From NCBI RefSeq assembly GCF_020514095.1, contig NZ_VTKY01000002.1, positions 283,536 to 347,535 of the forward strand: a stretch of 64,000 nt of DNA. Reading direction: 5' to 3'. The notes below the pieces were generated by a model. The model had not been told where the DNA came from. It made no database searches and saw only the letters and a program-made list of their open reading frames with translations. Shown here piece after piece: positions 48,310 through 57,708 of this stretch (the stretch's first letter is position 1; the number at the start of each line of letters is the position of its first letter). This DNA is from Synechococcus sp. MU1643 (GTDB lineage Bacteria; Cyanobacteriota; Cyanobacteriia; PCC-6307; Cyanobiaceae). Made by a program: the position numbers and the translations under genes.

Positions 48310-49542
48310 TCACAGAGCCTCGCTTTCACGGGTCAAGAAATGTTTGGCCTCCTTCAGCGCCTCGCTGGGGGTTTGGATGCGCCCAAAGGCATGTTCAAGC
48401 TTCAGATGATGCAGCAGGCGTCCGAGACGGGGCCCGGGTTCGACCTCCAGGGCCGTGAGCAGGCCGTTGCCGTCGATCAGGCTTCTGGGGTGAAACAGAG
48501 GGTCCTCAGCGTCCCGCCATCGCCGCAGCCAGATCTTTTTCTCGGGCATGGGCATTTGCAGGGCCAGGGCGGGGAGATCCCCTTCCAGTTCCTCGTGCAA
48601 TTGCAGTCGATCGCTTTCGGGTAGCGACTCCGGTGCCTGACCGATGCGTTCCTGCCAGATCCGCAGCCGTTTGCAGCGCTGGCGCAGGGCGCGACTGGCT
48701 CGGAGTTGGCTGAGGCCCTCATCGCTGACCAAGGCCGTCAGCCGCGCCAAGGGCACAGCCGCAGCGGCTTCCTCTTTGCTGAGGCCTTCGATGTTGCTAG
48801 GCGTGGGAGGTTGCCCTCCTGCCGCCCAGGGGTGCAGCAACGGCAGGCTTGTTAAGGCTGCGATCGCCACGTCGGCTTGGTCGCCCCTCACCAGGCGCTG
48901 CAGCTCCGCCAGGATTCGCTCCGGTGCCGCTTCTGGAAGCCGTGCGGCGTGGCGCTCAATCCAGCCCATGGTCTGGCTGGAGATGGTGAGCGGGATTTCC
49001 GCCATCAGCCGCAATCCCCGCAGCAGCCGTAGAGGGTCATCGGTGAGGTTGGCTTCCGAGACGGCCGTCAGGCACCCCTGCTGGAGATCGCTCAGTCCCC
49101 CTGTGGGGTCCCACAGCTCTCCCCAGGGCTGGAGCGACACGGCGATGGCATTGAGTCGGTAGTCGCGCCGCCAAAGGTCGTCTTCGATGCGGTCACCGTC
49201 CTGTCGGGCGATGTCGACCGTCCAGCCTCCAATCACCAGCCGAGCAATGCTCCGTTCCGCATCGAGCACCACACAGGTGCCTTGGAGCTCTTGGGCTAGG
49301 GCCTGGGTCAGAGCGATGGCATCCGACGGGACAACAAGGTCAAGATCCGGCTGCTCCTGGAGACGGTCCAGCAAGCCATCCCGCACGGCGCCACCCACCA
49401 GCGCTGTGCCCTCGGGAAGCCGTGCCAGGGGGAGAGGCCACTGGGCTGGCGCCAGTCGCGTTTGCAGCTGGTCAAGCAATGCGTCGCCGGAGCCTTCGGC
49501 CATCAGAATGGGGGAGTGAACGGCCTTGGGAGGCATGTGCAT
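48310..49542 (-). CDS. cca: CCA tRNA nucleotidyltransferase / poly(A) polymerase family
   Basis: 410 residues. Head-domain motifs: TALVGGAVRDGLLDRL, DLDLVVPSDA, the RRDYRLNAIAV motif B and DPLRLLRGLRL. The C-terminal half is divergent and shortened, as in other cyanobacterial class II enzymes. It adds or repairs CCA on tRNA. Start could be ATG 49542 or ATG 49536; both overlap the start of divergent ycf34. Confidence 0.92.
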   Translation of the reverse strand: MHMPPKAVHSPILMAEGSGDALLDQLQTRLAPAQWPLPLARLPEGTALVGGAVRDGLLDRLQEQPDLDLVVPSDAIALTQALAQELQGTCVVLDAERSIARLVIGGWTVDIARQDGDRIEDDLWRRDYRLNAIAVSLQPWGELWDPTGGLSDLQQGCLTAVSEANLTDDPLRLLRGLRLMAEIPLTISSQTMGWIERHAARLPEAAPERILAELQRLVRGDQADVAIAALTSLPLLHPWAAGGQPPTPSNIEGLSKEEAAAAVPLARLTALVSDEGLSQLRASRALRQRCKRLRIWQERIGQAPESLPESDRLQLHEELEGDLPALALQMPMPEKKIWLRRWRDAEDPLFHPRSLIDGNGLLTALEVEPGPRLGRLLHHLKLEHAFGRIQTPSEALKEAKHFLTRESEAL

Positions 49543-49786
49543 CTGCGTGGATTGCAGCTGGGTCGACCGTTGTCAGGCCTATCACGCAGTTGAGCGTCAG
49601 CATGGTGTTCCGCATTTGGCGGAGATACCGGATTTTGAGCCAGATGGGCCTCGCATTCACGTCTCGGTGATGGATCTCCCCGATGGCCAGGCCGGGATTG
49701 AGTGGGATGTGCGTTCCTGCTCCAGCTTTAAAGCGGATCCAGGACGGTGGCAGCGTTGCCGTCCTGGTCAGGAGCTGCCCCGATGA
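49535..49786 (+). CDS. ycf34: Ycf34 family iron-sulfur protein
   Basis: 83 residues from ATG 49535. The N-terminus MCICVDCSWVDRCQAYHAVERQH has the conserved Ycf34 cysteines (2, 4, 7, 13), and IEWDVRSCSSF is also conserved. The Synechocystis protein binds an Fe-S cluster and affects photosynthetic electron transport. The start lies within the first codons of divergent cca. The stop overlaps tsaB (ATGA). Confidence 0.92.
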   Translation: MCICVDCSWVDRCQAYHAVERQHGVPHLAEIPDFEPDGPRIHVSVMDLPDGQAGIEWDVRSCSSFKADPGRWQRCRPGQELPR

Positions 49787-50406
49787 CCGCCCTGCCACTC
49801 CTGCTGGCCTTGCACAGTTGTTCTGACTGCTTCGGCATGGCGCTGCTGGATCCCCAGCAGCCTGGGGCAGAACTCCTGGTGCAGGTCCATCCGGATGGCC
49901 GGGGCCTGTCCAACAGGTTGATTTCGCGGGTTCAGTCGCTCCTCCCGCCTGAGCGTTGGCCTCAGTTGCAGGGCCTTGCCGTAGCGACGGGACCCGGCGG
50001 CTTCACCGGCACCCGCCTCACTGTGGTGATGGCCCGCACCCTGGCGCAACAGTTGGATTGCCCCCTGCTGGGGGTGAGCAGTTATGCCCTGATGGCGCCA
50101 CGCTTGGAGCGGCAACTGCCCCAATCCATGCAAGGGGAACCGTTTTGGATCACCCAGGAGTTGCCCCGCCGGGGGGTGGTGGGTGGTGAGTACCGCATCA
50201 CCTCTGGGCAGGTTGACGAACTCAGCCTGCCAACCCTGCTGCCGCAGGGGGCTTCTCCCCAGCCCGCCGTTGAGGCGCAACTGGATGTGGCAGCTGATGT
50301 GGCGCTGTTGCTGCAGCTGTTGCAGCGCAGCCATGCTGCCGGGGCAGTGATGCCCTGGGCTGAGGTTTTGCCGATCTACCCCACCTCCCCTGTTGGACAG
50401 GTCTGA
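49783..50406 (+). CDS. tsaB: tRNA threonylcarbamoyladenosine synthesis protein TsaB
   Basis: Partner of TsaD and TsaE in making t6A37 on ANN-decoding tRNAs. 207 residues from ATG 49783. The YgjD-like fold signatures are ALHSCSDCFGMALL and GLAVATGPGGFTGTRLTVVMARTLAQQL. It is translationally coupled to ycf34 and shares one base with the start of the next gene. Confidence 0.93.
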   Translation: MTALPLLLALHSCSDCFGMALLDPQQPGAELLVQVHPDGRGLSNRLISRVQSLLPPERWPQLQGLAVATGPGGFTGTRLTVVMARTLAQQLDCPLLGVSSYALMAPRLERQLPQSMQGEPFWITQELPRRGVVGGEYRITSGQVDELSLPTLLPQGASPQPAVEAQLDVAADVALLLQLLQRSHAAGAVMPWAEVLPIYPTSPVGQV

Positions 50407-50981
50407 TGGCGGGCGTGCGTACAGGGCTTCTGCTGGGTGCTGGTCTGATGGCCTGGCTGTTGGGGCCCGGACCGCTGTCGCCCTATCGGCGGGCTCTGTT
50501 GGATCGCAGCCCGCCGCAGCTGGTGCTGGTGCTCGGGGGGGATGTGGACCGGGAACGAATGGGTGCCCGGTTGGCGCGTCAGCTCGATCTACCCCTGCTG
50601 GTGAGCGGTGGCAGCAACCCTGAGTACGCCGAATGGATGCTGAGTGAGGAGCGCTTCAATCCCGAACGCGTCACCTTGGATTACCGGGCCCGTGACACCC
50701 TCAGCAACTTCACGTCTGTGGTGGATGAGCTGCAGGCGGACGGCGTTCGCCACGTGCTGCTGGTGACCAGCGAAGACCATCTGCCCCGCTCGATGGCGGT
50801 GGGCCAGGTGGTGGCGGGCAGCCGTGGAATTCAGCTCACCGGTGTCCCCGTGGCCTGCCGTGAGGACTGCATCCGCGAGGGGCGTCTCAAGCAATGGAGT
50901 GATTGGGTTCGTGCGGTGGCGTGGGTGATGACCGGTCGCGACCTCAGGGATGCTGCGGACCCTGATCTAGCAGGGCGTTGA
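50406..50981 (+). CDS. YdcF-like (DUF218) protein
   Basis: 191 residues. An N-terminal hydrophobic stretch (GLLLGAGLMAWLLGPGPL) may be a signal anchor. The DUF218 core reads LVLVLGGDVDRERMGARLARQLDLPLLVSGG, LDYRARDTLSNF and VLLVTSEDHLPRSMAV. In E. coli, relatives take part in envelope or vancomycin-related traits, but the reaction is not established. It overlaps the convergent plsC end by 38 bp. Confidence 0.88.
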   Translation: MAGVRTGLLLGAGLMAWLLGPGPLSPYRRALLDRSPPQLVLVLGGDVDRERMGARLARQLDLPLLVSGGSNPEYAEWMLSEERFNPERVTLDYRARDTLSNFTSVVDELQADGVRHVLLVTSEDHLPRSMAVGQVVAGSRGIQLTGVPVACREDCIREGRLKQWSDWVRAVAWVMTGRDLRDAADPDLAGR

Positions 50982-51597
50982 TGCGTTCCTGCAGCAGGGC
51001 GGTGGTGGCATCCAGATCGGGCCTGCGGCGACTGGCCGGGGCTGGGATGGGGTCGCCGATCCGCAGCTGAATCGGCACCAGGCGCGGCCAGCTTCGCCCG
51101 GTGCCCAAGGCGCGGTGGCTGTTGCAGATGGCCACAGGCAGCAGCGGGGCTCCCGTGCGAGCCGCCAGCAGGGCTGCTCCTGGGAGTGGGTTGTTGATCC
51201 GGCCGTCGCTTTGGCGGGTGCCGTCCAGAAACACGCCGGTGGCCCAGCCCTCTTCCAGACGCGCCGTTGCGGTGCGGATCGCTTCGCGGTCACTGGCACC
51301 CCGCCGCACGGGGTAAGCACCACAGGCCCGAATCACGCGTCCCAGCAGTGGGATGTTGAACAGTTCCGCCTTTGCCATGAAGGCCACGGGGCGCCCCAGG
51401 GCATGGCCCAGCAAGGGTGGGTCCAGGTGCGACCCATGGTTGGCCACCACCACGAGGGCCCCTTGCATGGGCACTCTGTTGTTGCCGGCGGTCGATCCTC
51501 GGAACAGAAAGCGGAAGACGGGGAACACCAGAAGGCTGCTGACCAGCCGGTAGGTGAAGCTCGGCTTGGGGGTGCGGACGAGGCTGGAGTGACTCAC
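50944..51597 (-). CDS. plsC: 1-acyl-sn-glycerol-3-phosphate acyltransferase
   Basis: PlsC-family acyltransferase, 217 residues. The HX4D motif is in VVANHGSHLDPPLLG; the second motif is FLDGTRQSDG and LLPVAICN follows. It acylates lysophosphatidic acid in membrane lipid synthesis. It overlaps fabD by ATGA and is the last gene in plsX-fabH-fabD-plsC, a complete lipid-initiation set. Confidence 0.94.
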   Translation of the reverse strand: MSHSSLVRTPKPSFTYRLVSSLLVFPVFRFLFRGSTAGNNRVPMQGALVVVANHGSHLDPPLLGHALGRPVAFMAKAELFNIPLLGRVIRACGAYPVRRGASDREAIRTATARLEEGWATGVFLDGTRQSDGRINNPLPGAALLAARTGAPLLPVAICNSHRALGTGRSWPRLVPIQLRIGDPIPAPASRRRPDLDATTALLQERINALLDQGPQHP

Positions 51598-52490
51598 TGT
51601 CCGAGGTCCCCCGCCCCGGAGATCTGGGCGGTGGTGACACCGCTCATGCTGCGTTTCGCCAAGCCACTGAGGACGTTGCCGGGACCGATTTCCACCAGGG
51701 TGTCCACGCCGCTGTCGGTCATCGCCGTCATGGTCTCGCGCCAGCGCACGCCGGTGGTCATCTGCTGCTTCAGGCGCAGTTTGAGCTCGTCCGCGCTGGT
51801 GCTGGCGCTCGCGGCGCTGTTGCTGAGCAATGGCACGCGGGCATCGAGGAAGGGCACGTTGTCCAGCTCGGCGGCGAAGCGTTCAGCCGCTTCCGCCATG
51901 AACGGGGAGTGGAAGGCTCCGGAGACGGCAAGAGGGATGGCGCGCTTGCATTTCAGAGCCTCACTCACGCTCTGCACGGCCTCTGGAGCTCCGGAAATCA
52001 CCACCTGGGCATCACTGTTGTCATTGGCGATGCTGACGCCGTCCGTGGAGGCCACCAGGTCGTCCAGCTGAGTGCGATCGAAGCCGATCACAGCCGTCAT
52101 GGCGCCGCCCCCAGCGTTCGCCATCAGTTCTGAGCGGGTTTTCATCAGCTGCAGACCCGTCTCCAGCCCAAACACCCCTGCGCTGTACAAAGCAACGAGT
52201 TCGCCCAGGCTGTGGCCGGCCACCAGCGCAGGCTCGCGGCCCTGCTGCTGAAGGTTGTCGGCCAGCACCGATTCGATCACGAACAGGGCGGGCTGGGTGT
52301 TGCGCGTGTCGTTGAGGTCATCGGGCCCATCACCACCGCCGCTTTCCCCCTGGCAGATCGCCAGCAGGTCGCGCCCCAGCAGCTCGGAGGCCATGGCGAA
52401 ACGCTCGCGGCTGCCATCGATGCTGAGCAGTGCTTCTGCCATGCCCACCTTTTGAGAGCCCTGACCGGGAAAGACCCAGGCAATCGCCAT
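51594..52490 (-). CDS. fabD: Malonyl-CoA:ACP transacylase
   Basis: Transfers malonyl from CoA to ACP. 298 residues with the N-terminal FPGQGSQKVGMAEALL, the active serine S94 in VAGHSLGELVALYSAG and the catalytic His region GAFHSPFMAEA. It lies 28 bp after fabH. The order is typical for cyanobacteria. Confidence 0.97.
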   Translation of the reverse strand: MAIAWVFPGQGSQKVGMAEALLSIDGSRERFAMASELLGRDLLAICQGESGGGDGPDDLNDTRNTQPALFVIESVLADNLQQQGREPALVAGHSLGELVALYSAGVFGLETGLQLMKTRSELMANAGGGAMTAVIGFDRTQLDDLVASTDGVSIANDNSDAQVVISGAPEAVQSVSEALKCKRAIPLAVSGAFHSPFMAEAAERFAAELDNVPFLDARVPLLSNSAASASTSADELKLRLKQQMTTGVRWRETMTAMTDSGVDTLVEIGPGNVLSGLAKRSMSGVTTAQISGAGDLGQ

Positions 52491-52518
52491 TGCTGTGTTC
52501 TGCAGACCGTGCCGGAGA

Positions 52519-53538
52519 TTAGGCGGGCCCGCTCCAACGGAAGAGGGCTGCCCCCCAGCTCAATCCCGCACCGAATCCACTGCTGGCGATGCGGTGGCCG
52601 GGTTGGATGCGTCCATCGCGCACGGCTTCATCCAGCATTAAGGGGATGGTGGCTGCTGAGGTGTTGCCGTAGTGGGCCAGGTTGCTGAGGACTTTTTCGG
52701 AGGGCACCGAGAAGCGATCCGCCACCGCATCAAGGATGCGCTGGTTGGCCTGATGCAGCAGCAGCCAATCCAGGGAATCTGCAGCGACACCACCCTGCTC
52801 AAGCAGCTTTTCGAGAATCGCTGGCACCTCGCGCACAGCGAATTTGTAAACCTCCTGCCCATTCATCTGAATGGGATCGAAGCCGCCGCACTGATGGCTG
52901 GCGTCCCCTACCAGGGGCTGGCGCTGGCTTACCTGGGGGAGCTGGAGCACCTCGCCGCGGCTGCCATCGGAGCGCAACAGGAATCCATCGAGATCGTCCT
53001 GGCCGTTCTCTGAAGCCTCCAGCACCACAGCACCGGCTGCATCACCGAACAGAACACAGGAGCGTCGATCGTCCCAGTTCACCCAGCGGCTGAGCTGATC
53101 GGCCCCCACCACGAGGATGCGGCGCATCGCCCCACTGCGCAGGTACTGGGCGGCGGTGACAACGGCGAAGAGAAAGCCGCTGCAGGCAGCGGTGAGATCG
53201 AAGGCCGCGGCATTGGTGGCGCCGAGGCGAGCCTGCAGTCGTGGCGCTGAACCGAACAGGTCGTCAGGGGTGGAGGTGGCCAACAGGATCAGATCGATGC
53301 TGTCGGCCGACCAACCGGCCATCTTCAGGGCCTTTTCCGCCGCCAGTCCGCTCAGTTCTGCAAGGGATTCGTCGCTGTTGACCACCCGTCGTGCGGCAAT
53401 CCCGGTGCGACTGCGGATCCATTCGTCACTCGTCTCAACCCGCTGGCCAAGCTCGGCGTTGCTGATGGAACGGCTTGGCGTCGCGCTGCCAGACCCTCGG
53501 AACAACACCCCCCTGGTTGTGCTGAGCGGCTCGACCAA
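52519..53538 (-). CDS. fabH: 3-oxoacyl-ACP synthase III
   Basis: Starts fatty-acid synthesis by condensing acetyl-CoA and malonyl-ACP. 339 residues with the Cys-His-Asn triad: C119 in LTAACSGFLFAV, His in WLLLHQANQRI and Asn in AHYGNTSAATIP. It has about 10 extra N-terminal residues. The plsX gene is 27 bp upstream. Confidence 0.97.
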   Translation of the reverse strand: MVEPLSTTRGVLFRGSGSATPSRSISNAELGQRVETSDEWIRSRTGIAARRVVNSDESLAELSGLAAEKALKMAGWSADSIDLILLATSTPDDLFGSAPRLQARLGATNAAAFDLTAACSGFLFAVVTAAQYLRSGAMRRILVVGADQLSRWVNWDDRRSCVLFGDAAGAVVLEASENGQDDLDGFLLRSDGSRGEVLQLPQVSQRQPLVGDASHQCGGFDPIQMNGQEVYKFAVREVPAILEKLLEQGGVAADSLDWLLLHQANQRILDAVADRFSVPSEKVLSNLAHYGNTSAATIPLMLDEAVRDGRIQPGHRIASSGFGAGLSWGAALFRWSGPA

Positions 53539-53565
53539 GGTGGAGGTTGATTGACGTCGCGTCAG

Positions 53566-54885
53566 TCAATCACAACCCTGTTGCAGCGTGGCGAGATCCT
53601 CCATCACCCCATGGCTTGCTGCGGAGTGGGCAATGCGCAGGGCACTGACCACCGAGAGGGCCTTGCTGCTGCCGTGGCCGATCACGGAAATGCCGTTAAC
53701 GCCAAGCAACAGAGCACCACCGTGCTCGGCATGGTCGAGCCGCTTCTTGATGCGTTTCAGGTTGCTGCGCAGAAACGCTGATCCCACCTTGCCGCGGCGC
53801 CCTCGGGGCAACTCCGCCCGCAGCACCCCCAGCAGCACACTGCCGACGGACTCCAGGAACTTCAGCAGCACATTGCCGGTGAATCCATCGCAGACCACCA
53901 CATCGAACTCGCCTGACAGCACATCACGGCCTTCGCAGTTGCCGGCGAAGTGGAGCCTGGATTCGTCCCGCAGCAATTCATGGGTCTTCAGGGAGAGCTC
54001 GTTCCCCTTGCACTCTTCCTCGCCAATATTCAGCAGCCCGATGCGTGGGCGTTTCACCTGCAGCACATCCCGGCTGTAGATGTTCCCCAGCAGGGCGAAC
54101 TGGTGCAAATAGGTGGGTTTGCAGTCCATGTTGGCGCCCACATCGAGCACCAACACCGGCTGGCCTGGATCCTTGGTGGGGAATAGGGCACCGATGGCGG
54201 GTCGGTCGATGCCCTTCAGCCGTCCCAGCCGAAAAATCGCCGAGGCCATCACTGCACCGGAATTGCCGGCGGAGTACACCGCCGTGGCCTCGCCTTTCTT
54301 CACGAGGTCCATGGCCACATTGATGCTGGCGTCCCGTTTGCGCCGCACCGCCGTGGCCTCGTCATCCATGCCGATGGAGGGGCCACTGGCCACCAGGTCC
54401 AGATGTCCTGCTGCACGCGCACTCTCCAAGGCTTCGCGCAGGCCGAGGCTGTTGGCGGCGGCCATCACCCGTTCGATTTCCCCCACGAAGCGGATCTTCA
54501 GAGGCAGCCGGTCAATGGCGTCCAGGCATCCTTCCAGGATGGGTCCCGGTGCGTGGTCACCGCCCATGCCATCGACGGCCACCCAGAGACGCTCCGCATC
54601 GTTGATCTCATCGGTATCGGTTCCCCCCTGCAGCCAGCGCAGGGGATCGAACACCAGTGGTTGGAGCACGCTGCTGGCCACTGTGCCGGCTCCGGAGACA
54701 ACGGTTCCCGCCACGTTGCCCGCCATCGAGCCCGCTGCCGTTGCGGAGCTGGCAGCGCCATCGACGATGGTTGTGACGGCGGCGTTGCGCCGATACCAAA
54801 TCACCAGGCGACGGATCGCCCGAGGACGGTTGGTCTTGTGCCGCGGCTGAGGGGCCGGGGTGGGATCAGGAACCTTCGGAGGCAA
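53566..54885 (-). CDS. plsX: Phosphate acyltransferase PlsX with N-terminal extension
   Basis: Makes acyl-phosphate from acyl-ACP. The catalytic core begins at about residue 99 with LWVAVDGMGGDHAPGP and contains GNSGAVMASAIF, LDVGANMDCKP and DGFTGNVLLK. The first about 98 residues are an addition: a basic Pro-rich stretch, then a Gly/Ala/Ser/Val-rich segment (AGSMAGNVAGTVVSGAGTVASSVL) that could be an amphipathic membrane contact. Total 439 residues against about 340 usually. It overlaps the end of rpaB by 20 bp. Confidence 0.95.
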   Translation of the reverse strand: MPPKVPDPTPAPQPRHKTNRPRAIRRLVIWYRRNAAVTTIVDGAASSATAAGSMAGNVAGTVVSGAGTVASSVLQPLVFDPLRWLQGGTDTDEINDAERLWVAVDGMGGDHAPGPILEGCLDAIDRLPLKIRFVGEIERVMAAANSLGLREALESARAAGHLDLVASGPSIGMDDEATAVRRKRDASINVAMDLVKKGEATAVYSAGNSGAVMASAIFRLGRLKGIDRPAIGALFPTKDPGQPVLVLDVGANMDCKPTYLHQFALLGNIYSRDVLQVKRPRIGLLNIGEEECKGNELSLKTHELLRDESRLHFAGNCEGRDVLSGEFDVVVCDGFTGNVLLKFLESVGSVLLGVLRAELPRGRRGKVGSAFLRSNLKRIKKRLDHAEHGGALLLGVNGISVIGHGSSKALSVVSALRIAHSAASHGVMEDLATLQQGCD

Positions 54886-55612
54886 CGGAATCGACGATGC
54901 GCTGGAACAGGTAGCCGGTGCCCCGAGCCGTGAGGATCAACTCGGGATTGGCAGGATCATCCTCCAATTTGGAGCGAAGGCGAGAGATATGAACATCCAC
55001 CACCCGGGTGTCCACGTGGCGCTCGGGGGTGTAACCCCAAACTTCCTTGAGGATCTCGCCGCGGTTGAACGGTTCACCGGAACGGCTCACCAGCAGTTCC
55101 AACAGGCTGAATTCCATCCCCGTTAGGCGGATGCGTTCATCGCCTCGAAACACCTGGCGTTTGTTGGTGTCGATGCGCAGGTCGCTTACCTGGATGACGC
55201 CGGAGTTGGGAATGCCCGCCACCTGCTCCTTCTCGACCCGGCGCAGCACGCAGCGGATGCGGGCTTCCAGCTCCTTCGGGCTAAAGGGCTTCACCACATA
55301 GTCATCGGCGCCGAGCTCAAGCCCGGTGATCCGGTCGGCCACGTCGCCGAGTGCCGTCAACATCACGATGGGAACGTCGGATTCCTTGCGCAACTCCTGG
55401 CAGACGCCATAGCCGTCCAGCTTTGGCATCATCACGTCCAGCACCACCAGGTCGGGCATGCAGGTGGGGAACAATTCCAGCGCCTCGGTTCCGTCGCAGG
55501 CAGTCACGACGTTGTACCCGATCATGGATAAACGGGTTTCCAGGATCCTTCGGATCGATGCCTCATCGTCGACCACGAGGATCGTTTCCTTGGTGGGAGC
55601 CGTGGCCGTCAT
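54866..55612 (-). CDS. rpaB: OmpR-family response regulator RpaB
   Basis: 248 residues from ATG 55612. The receiver has VDDEASIRRILETRLSMIGY, phosphoacceptor D59 in VVLDVMMPKLDGYGV, and VVKPFSPKEL; the DNA-binding winged helix ends in GTGYLFQRI. This is the RpaB (Ycf27) sequence, with partner kinase NblS elsewhere. RpaB binds HLR1 elements and balances high-light genes and PSI genes. It is upstream of plsX-fabH-fabD-plsC and divergent from radA. Confidence 0.93.
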   Translation of the reverse strand: MTATAPTKETILVVDDEASIRRILETRLSMIGYNVVTACDGTEALELFPTCMPDLVVLDVMMPKLDGYGVCQELRKESDVPIVMLTALGDVADRITGLELGADDYVVKPFSPKELEARIRCVLRRVEKEQVAGIPNSGVIQVSDLRIDTNKRQVFRGDERIRLTGMEFSLLELLVSRSGEPFNRGEILKEVWGYTPERHVDTRVVDVHISRLRSKLEDDPANPELILTARGTGYLFQRIVDSVASEGS

Positions 55613-55702
55613 GGGCACCGAGGCGTTAGTCACTTCTCGCCACAAATAAAAGGGCAGCCCCCTGATTCGTTCATTCAACGGCAACTTTCTTCACAGTTCG
55701 CA

Positions 55703-57100
55703 GTGCCCAAATCCACCGCTGTTTTCATCTGTCAGGTCTGTGGAGCCCGTGCCCGACAGTTTTTTGGACGTTGCCCGGAGTGCGGCAGCTGGAATTCGTT
55801 GGTCGAGCAATCCCAGCCTGCCGACGATGGCCGCCGCCGCCGCAGTGCCCCTGATCCGGAGGTGGCCGCTGCCCCGCGACGGTCCACGGCCATGGCCTCG
55901 CTGGAGGATCAGCCGCTGCAGCGTCTGGCGACCGGGTCGGCGGAATTTGACCGCGTCCTGGGTGGTGGTCTGGTTCCCGGTTCGCTGGTGCTCGTTGGAG
56001 GCGATCCGGGCATCGGCAAGAGCACATTGCTGCTGCAGAGCGCCTCAGCGATGGCGGCCGGTGCATCAGTGCTCTATGTGAGTGCTGAGGAATCAGCTCA
56101 GCAGGTGAAGCTGCGCTGGCAGCGGCTTGCAGGGGGAGCGTCGGAGCTGCAGTTGCTGGCCGAAACCGATCTGGAATTGGTGCTGGAGGAGCTGGAGGCA
56201 CTGCGCCCCGCTGTGGCGATCATCGACAGCATTCAGGCGTTGCATGACGCCAACCTCACCAGTGCGCCGGGGTCGGTCGGTCAGGTGCGTGAATGTGCGG
56301 CCGCCCTGCAACGGCTGGCCAAACGTCAGAACATTTCTCTGCTTTTGGTGGGCCATGTCACCAAGGAAGGCATGTTGGCCGGCCCGAAGGTGTTGGAACA
56401 CCTCGTGGATGCGGTGCTCACCTTTGAGGGGGATCGCTTCGCCAGTCATCGCCTGTTGCGGGCCGTCAAGAACCGATTCGGTGCCACCCATGAGTTGGGC
56501 TTGTTTGAAATGCAAAGCGGTGGCCTGGCCGAGGTGGGCAACCCCAGTGAGCTGTTCCTCAGTGATGCTCGCGCCTCCGGTGTTGCCACGATCGTGGCCT
56601 GTGAGGGCACGCGTTCATTGGTGGTGGATCTGCAGGCCTTGGTGAACGTCACCAGCTATGCCAGTCCGCGCCGCACGGCCACCGGGATCGGCACCAACCG
56701 TCTGCACCAGATCCTCGCGGTGCTGGAGAAGCACATGGGACTGCCGCTCTCCCGTTTCGACTGCTATCTCGCCGTTGCCGGTGGCCTTGAGGTGGAGGAA
56801 CCGGCGGCGGATCTGGGAGTTGCTGCAGCGGTGGTGGCCAGCTTCAGAGATCTCACCCTGCCTGCGGGCACGGTGTTGATCGGCGAGCTCGGTTTGGGTG
56901 GGCAGTTGCGCCCTGTGGGTCAGCTGGAGCTTCGGCTCCAGGAAGCGGCCCGGCTGGGGTTCCAGCGTGCCGTCGTTCCCCGGGGCAGTGGCCTGGGCGA
57001 TCTGGCCTCGGGTTTGGATCTGGCTCTTCTGGAGGCCGACAGCGTCACCGAGGCCCTGGTGCTGGCGCTTGGTGAGGCCGTGCAGCCCGACCAGGACTGA
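55703..57100 (+). CDS. radA: DNA repair protein RadA
   Basis: RecA-like branch-migration helicase. 465 residues: N-terminal C4 zinc finger CQVCGARARQFFGRCPECGSW, Walker A GGDPGIGKSTLLLQ, RadA-specific KNRFG (VKNRFGATHELGLFEM), then the Lon-like C-terminal domain with GEL GLGGQLRPV-type sequence. The gene ends one base from the ycf3 stop on the opposite strand. Identification is firm. Confidence 0.97.
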   Translation: MPKSTAVFICQVCGARARQFFGRCPECGSWNSLVEQSQPADDGRRRRSAPDPEVAAAPRRSTAMASLEDQPLQRLATGSAEFDRVLGGGLVPGSLVLVGGDPGIGKSTLLLQSASAMAAGASVLYVSAEESAQQVKLRWQRLAGGASELQLLAETDLELVLEELEALRPAVAIIDSIQALHDANLTSAPGSVGQVRECAAALQRLAKRQNISLLLVGHVTKEGMLAGPKVLEHLVDAVLTFEGDRFASHRLLRAVKNRFGATHELGLFEMQSGGLAEVGNPSELFLSDARASGVATIVACEGTRSLVVDLQALVNVTSYASPRRTATGIGTNRLHQILAVLEKHMGLPLSRFDCYLAVAGGLEVEEPAADLGVAAAVVASFRDLTLPAGTVLIGELGLGGQLRPVGQLELRLQEAARLGFQRAVVPRGSGLGDLASGLDLALLEADSVTEALVLALGEAVQPDQD

Positions 57101-57101
57101 T

Positions 57102-57623
57102 TCAGAAGTAAACGTCGACGTTGCTGCGGCCGGTGGACTTCAGCCAGTTCTCGATATCGAGATAACCGCCGGGATTGAGGCGCACGGCCTGGGTCCAGAC
57201 GTCGGCGGCCTGGTCAAACCAGCGATCCGCTTCGTCCTGTTCACCGCCTTCCTCGGCGATGCGGCCCCGCTTCTCGTAGATCAGCCCCATGTTCTTCAGG
57301 CAGGAGGGCTGGTTCGGGTTTTCCTCGAGAGCCTTGCGGTAGGTCTCGATCGCCCGCTCCTCCTCGCCGTTGGACATGTAGATGATCGCCATGTTCTTGA
57401 GGGTTTCGCTCCGGTCGGTGGAGTTCTCCTCAAGCTTCAGGGCCTCCTCGTAGTTCTCCAGCGCTTCGGCGTAGTCACCATCGTTCTGGGCGGAGAGGCC
57501 ATCGCGGTAATAGACGTAGGCCTCCTTGGATCGGGCATTGATCGGCAACAGCTTGACGATCAGGTCCGCCATCACCGTGAAGCTCTTGTCAATGAAGTTG
57601 TCGTTGCGGTTGCTGCGGGGCAC
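57102..57623 (-). CDS. ycf3: Photosystem I assembly protein Ycf3
   Basis: 173 residues with three TPR repeats ([52 protein letters not shown], and a third with [13 protein letters not shown] sequence). It starts [27 protein letters not shown], the well-conserved Ycf3 opening. It chaperones PsaA/PsaB during PSI assembly on the thylakoid. It converges on radA and is divergent from the copper ATPase. Confidence 0.97.
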   Translation of the reverse strand: MPRSNRNDNFIDKSFTVMADLIVKLLPINARSKEAYVYYRDGLSAQNDGDYAEALENYEEALKLEENSTDRSETLKNMAIIYMSNGEEERAIETYRKALEENPNQPSCLKNMGLIYEKRGRIAEEGGEQDEADRWFDQAADVWTQAVRLNPGGYLDIENWLKSTGRSNVDVYF

Positions 57624-57708
57624 GGCGCTCCGGCGGACGGACCCCCATCCTGACGGGACCGGAGCCCGACCTAGCCTGCTCGTAAAGATCCCTGTTGCGT
57701 AAACACCT

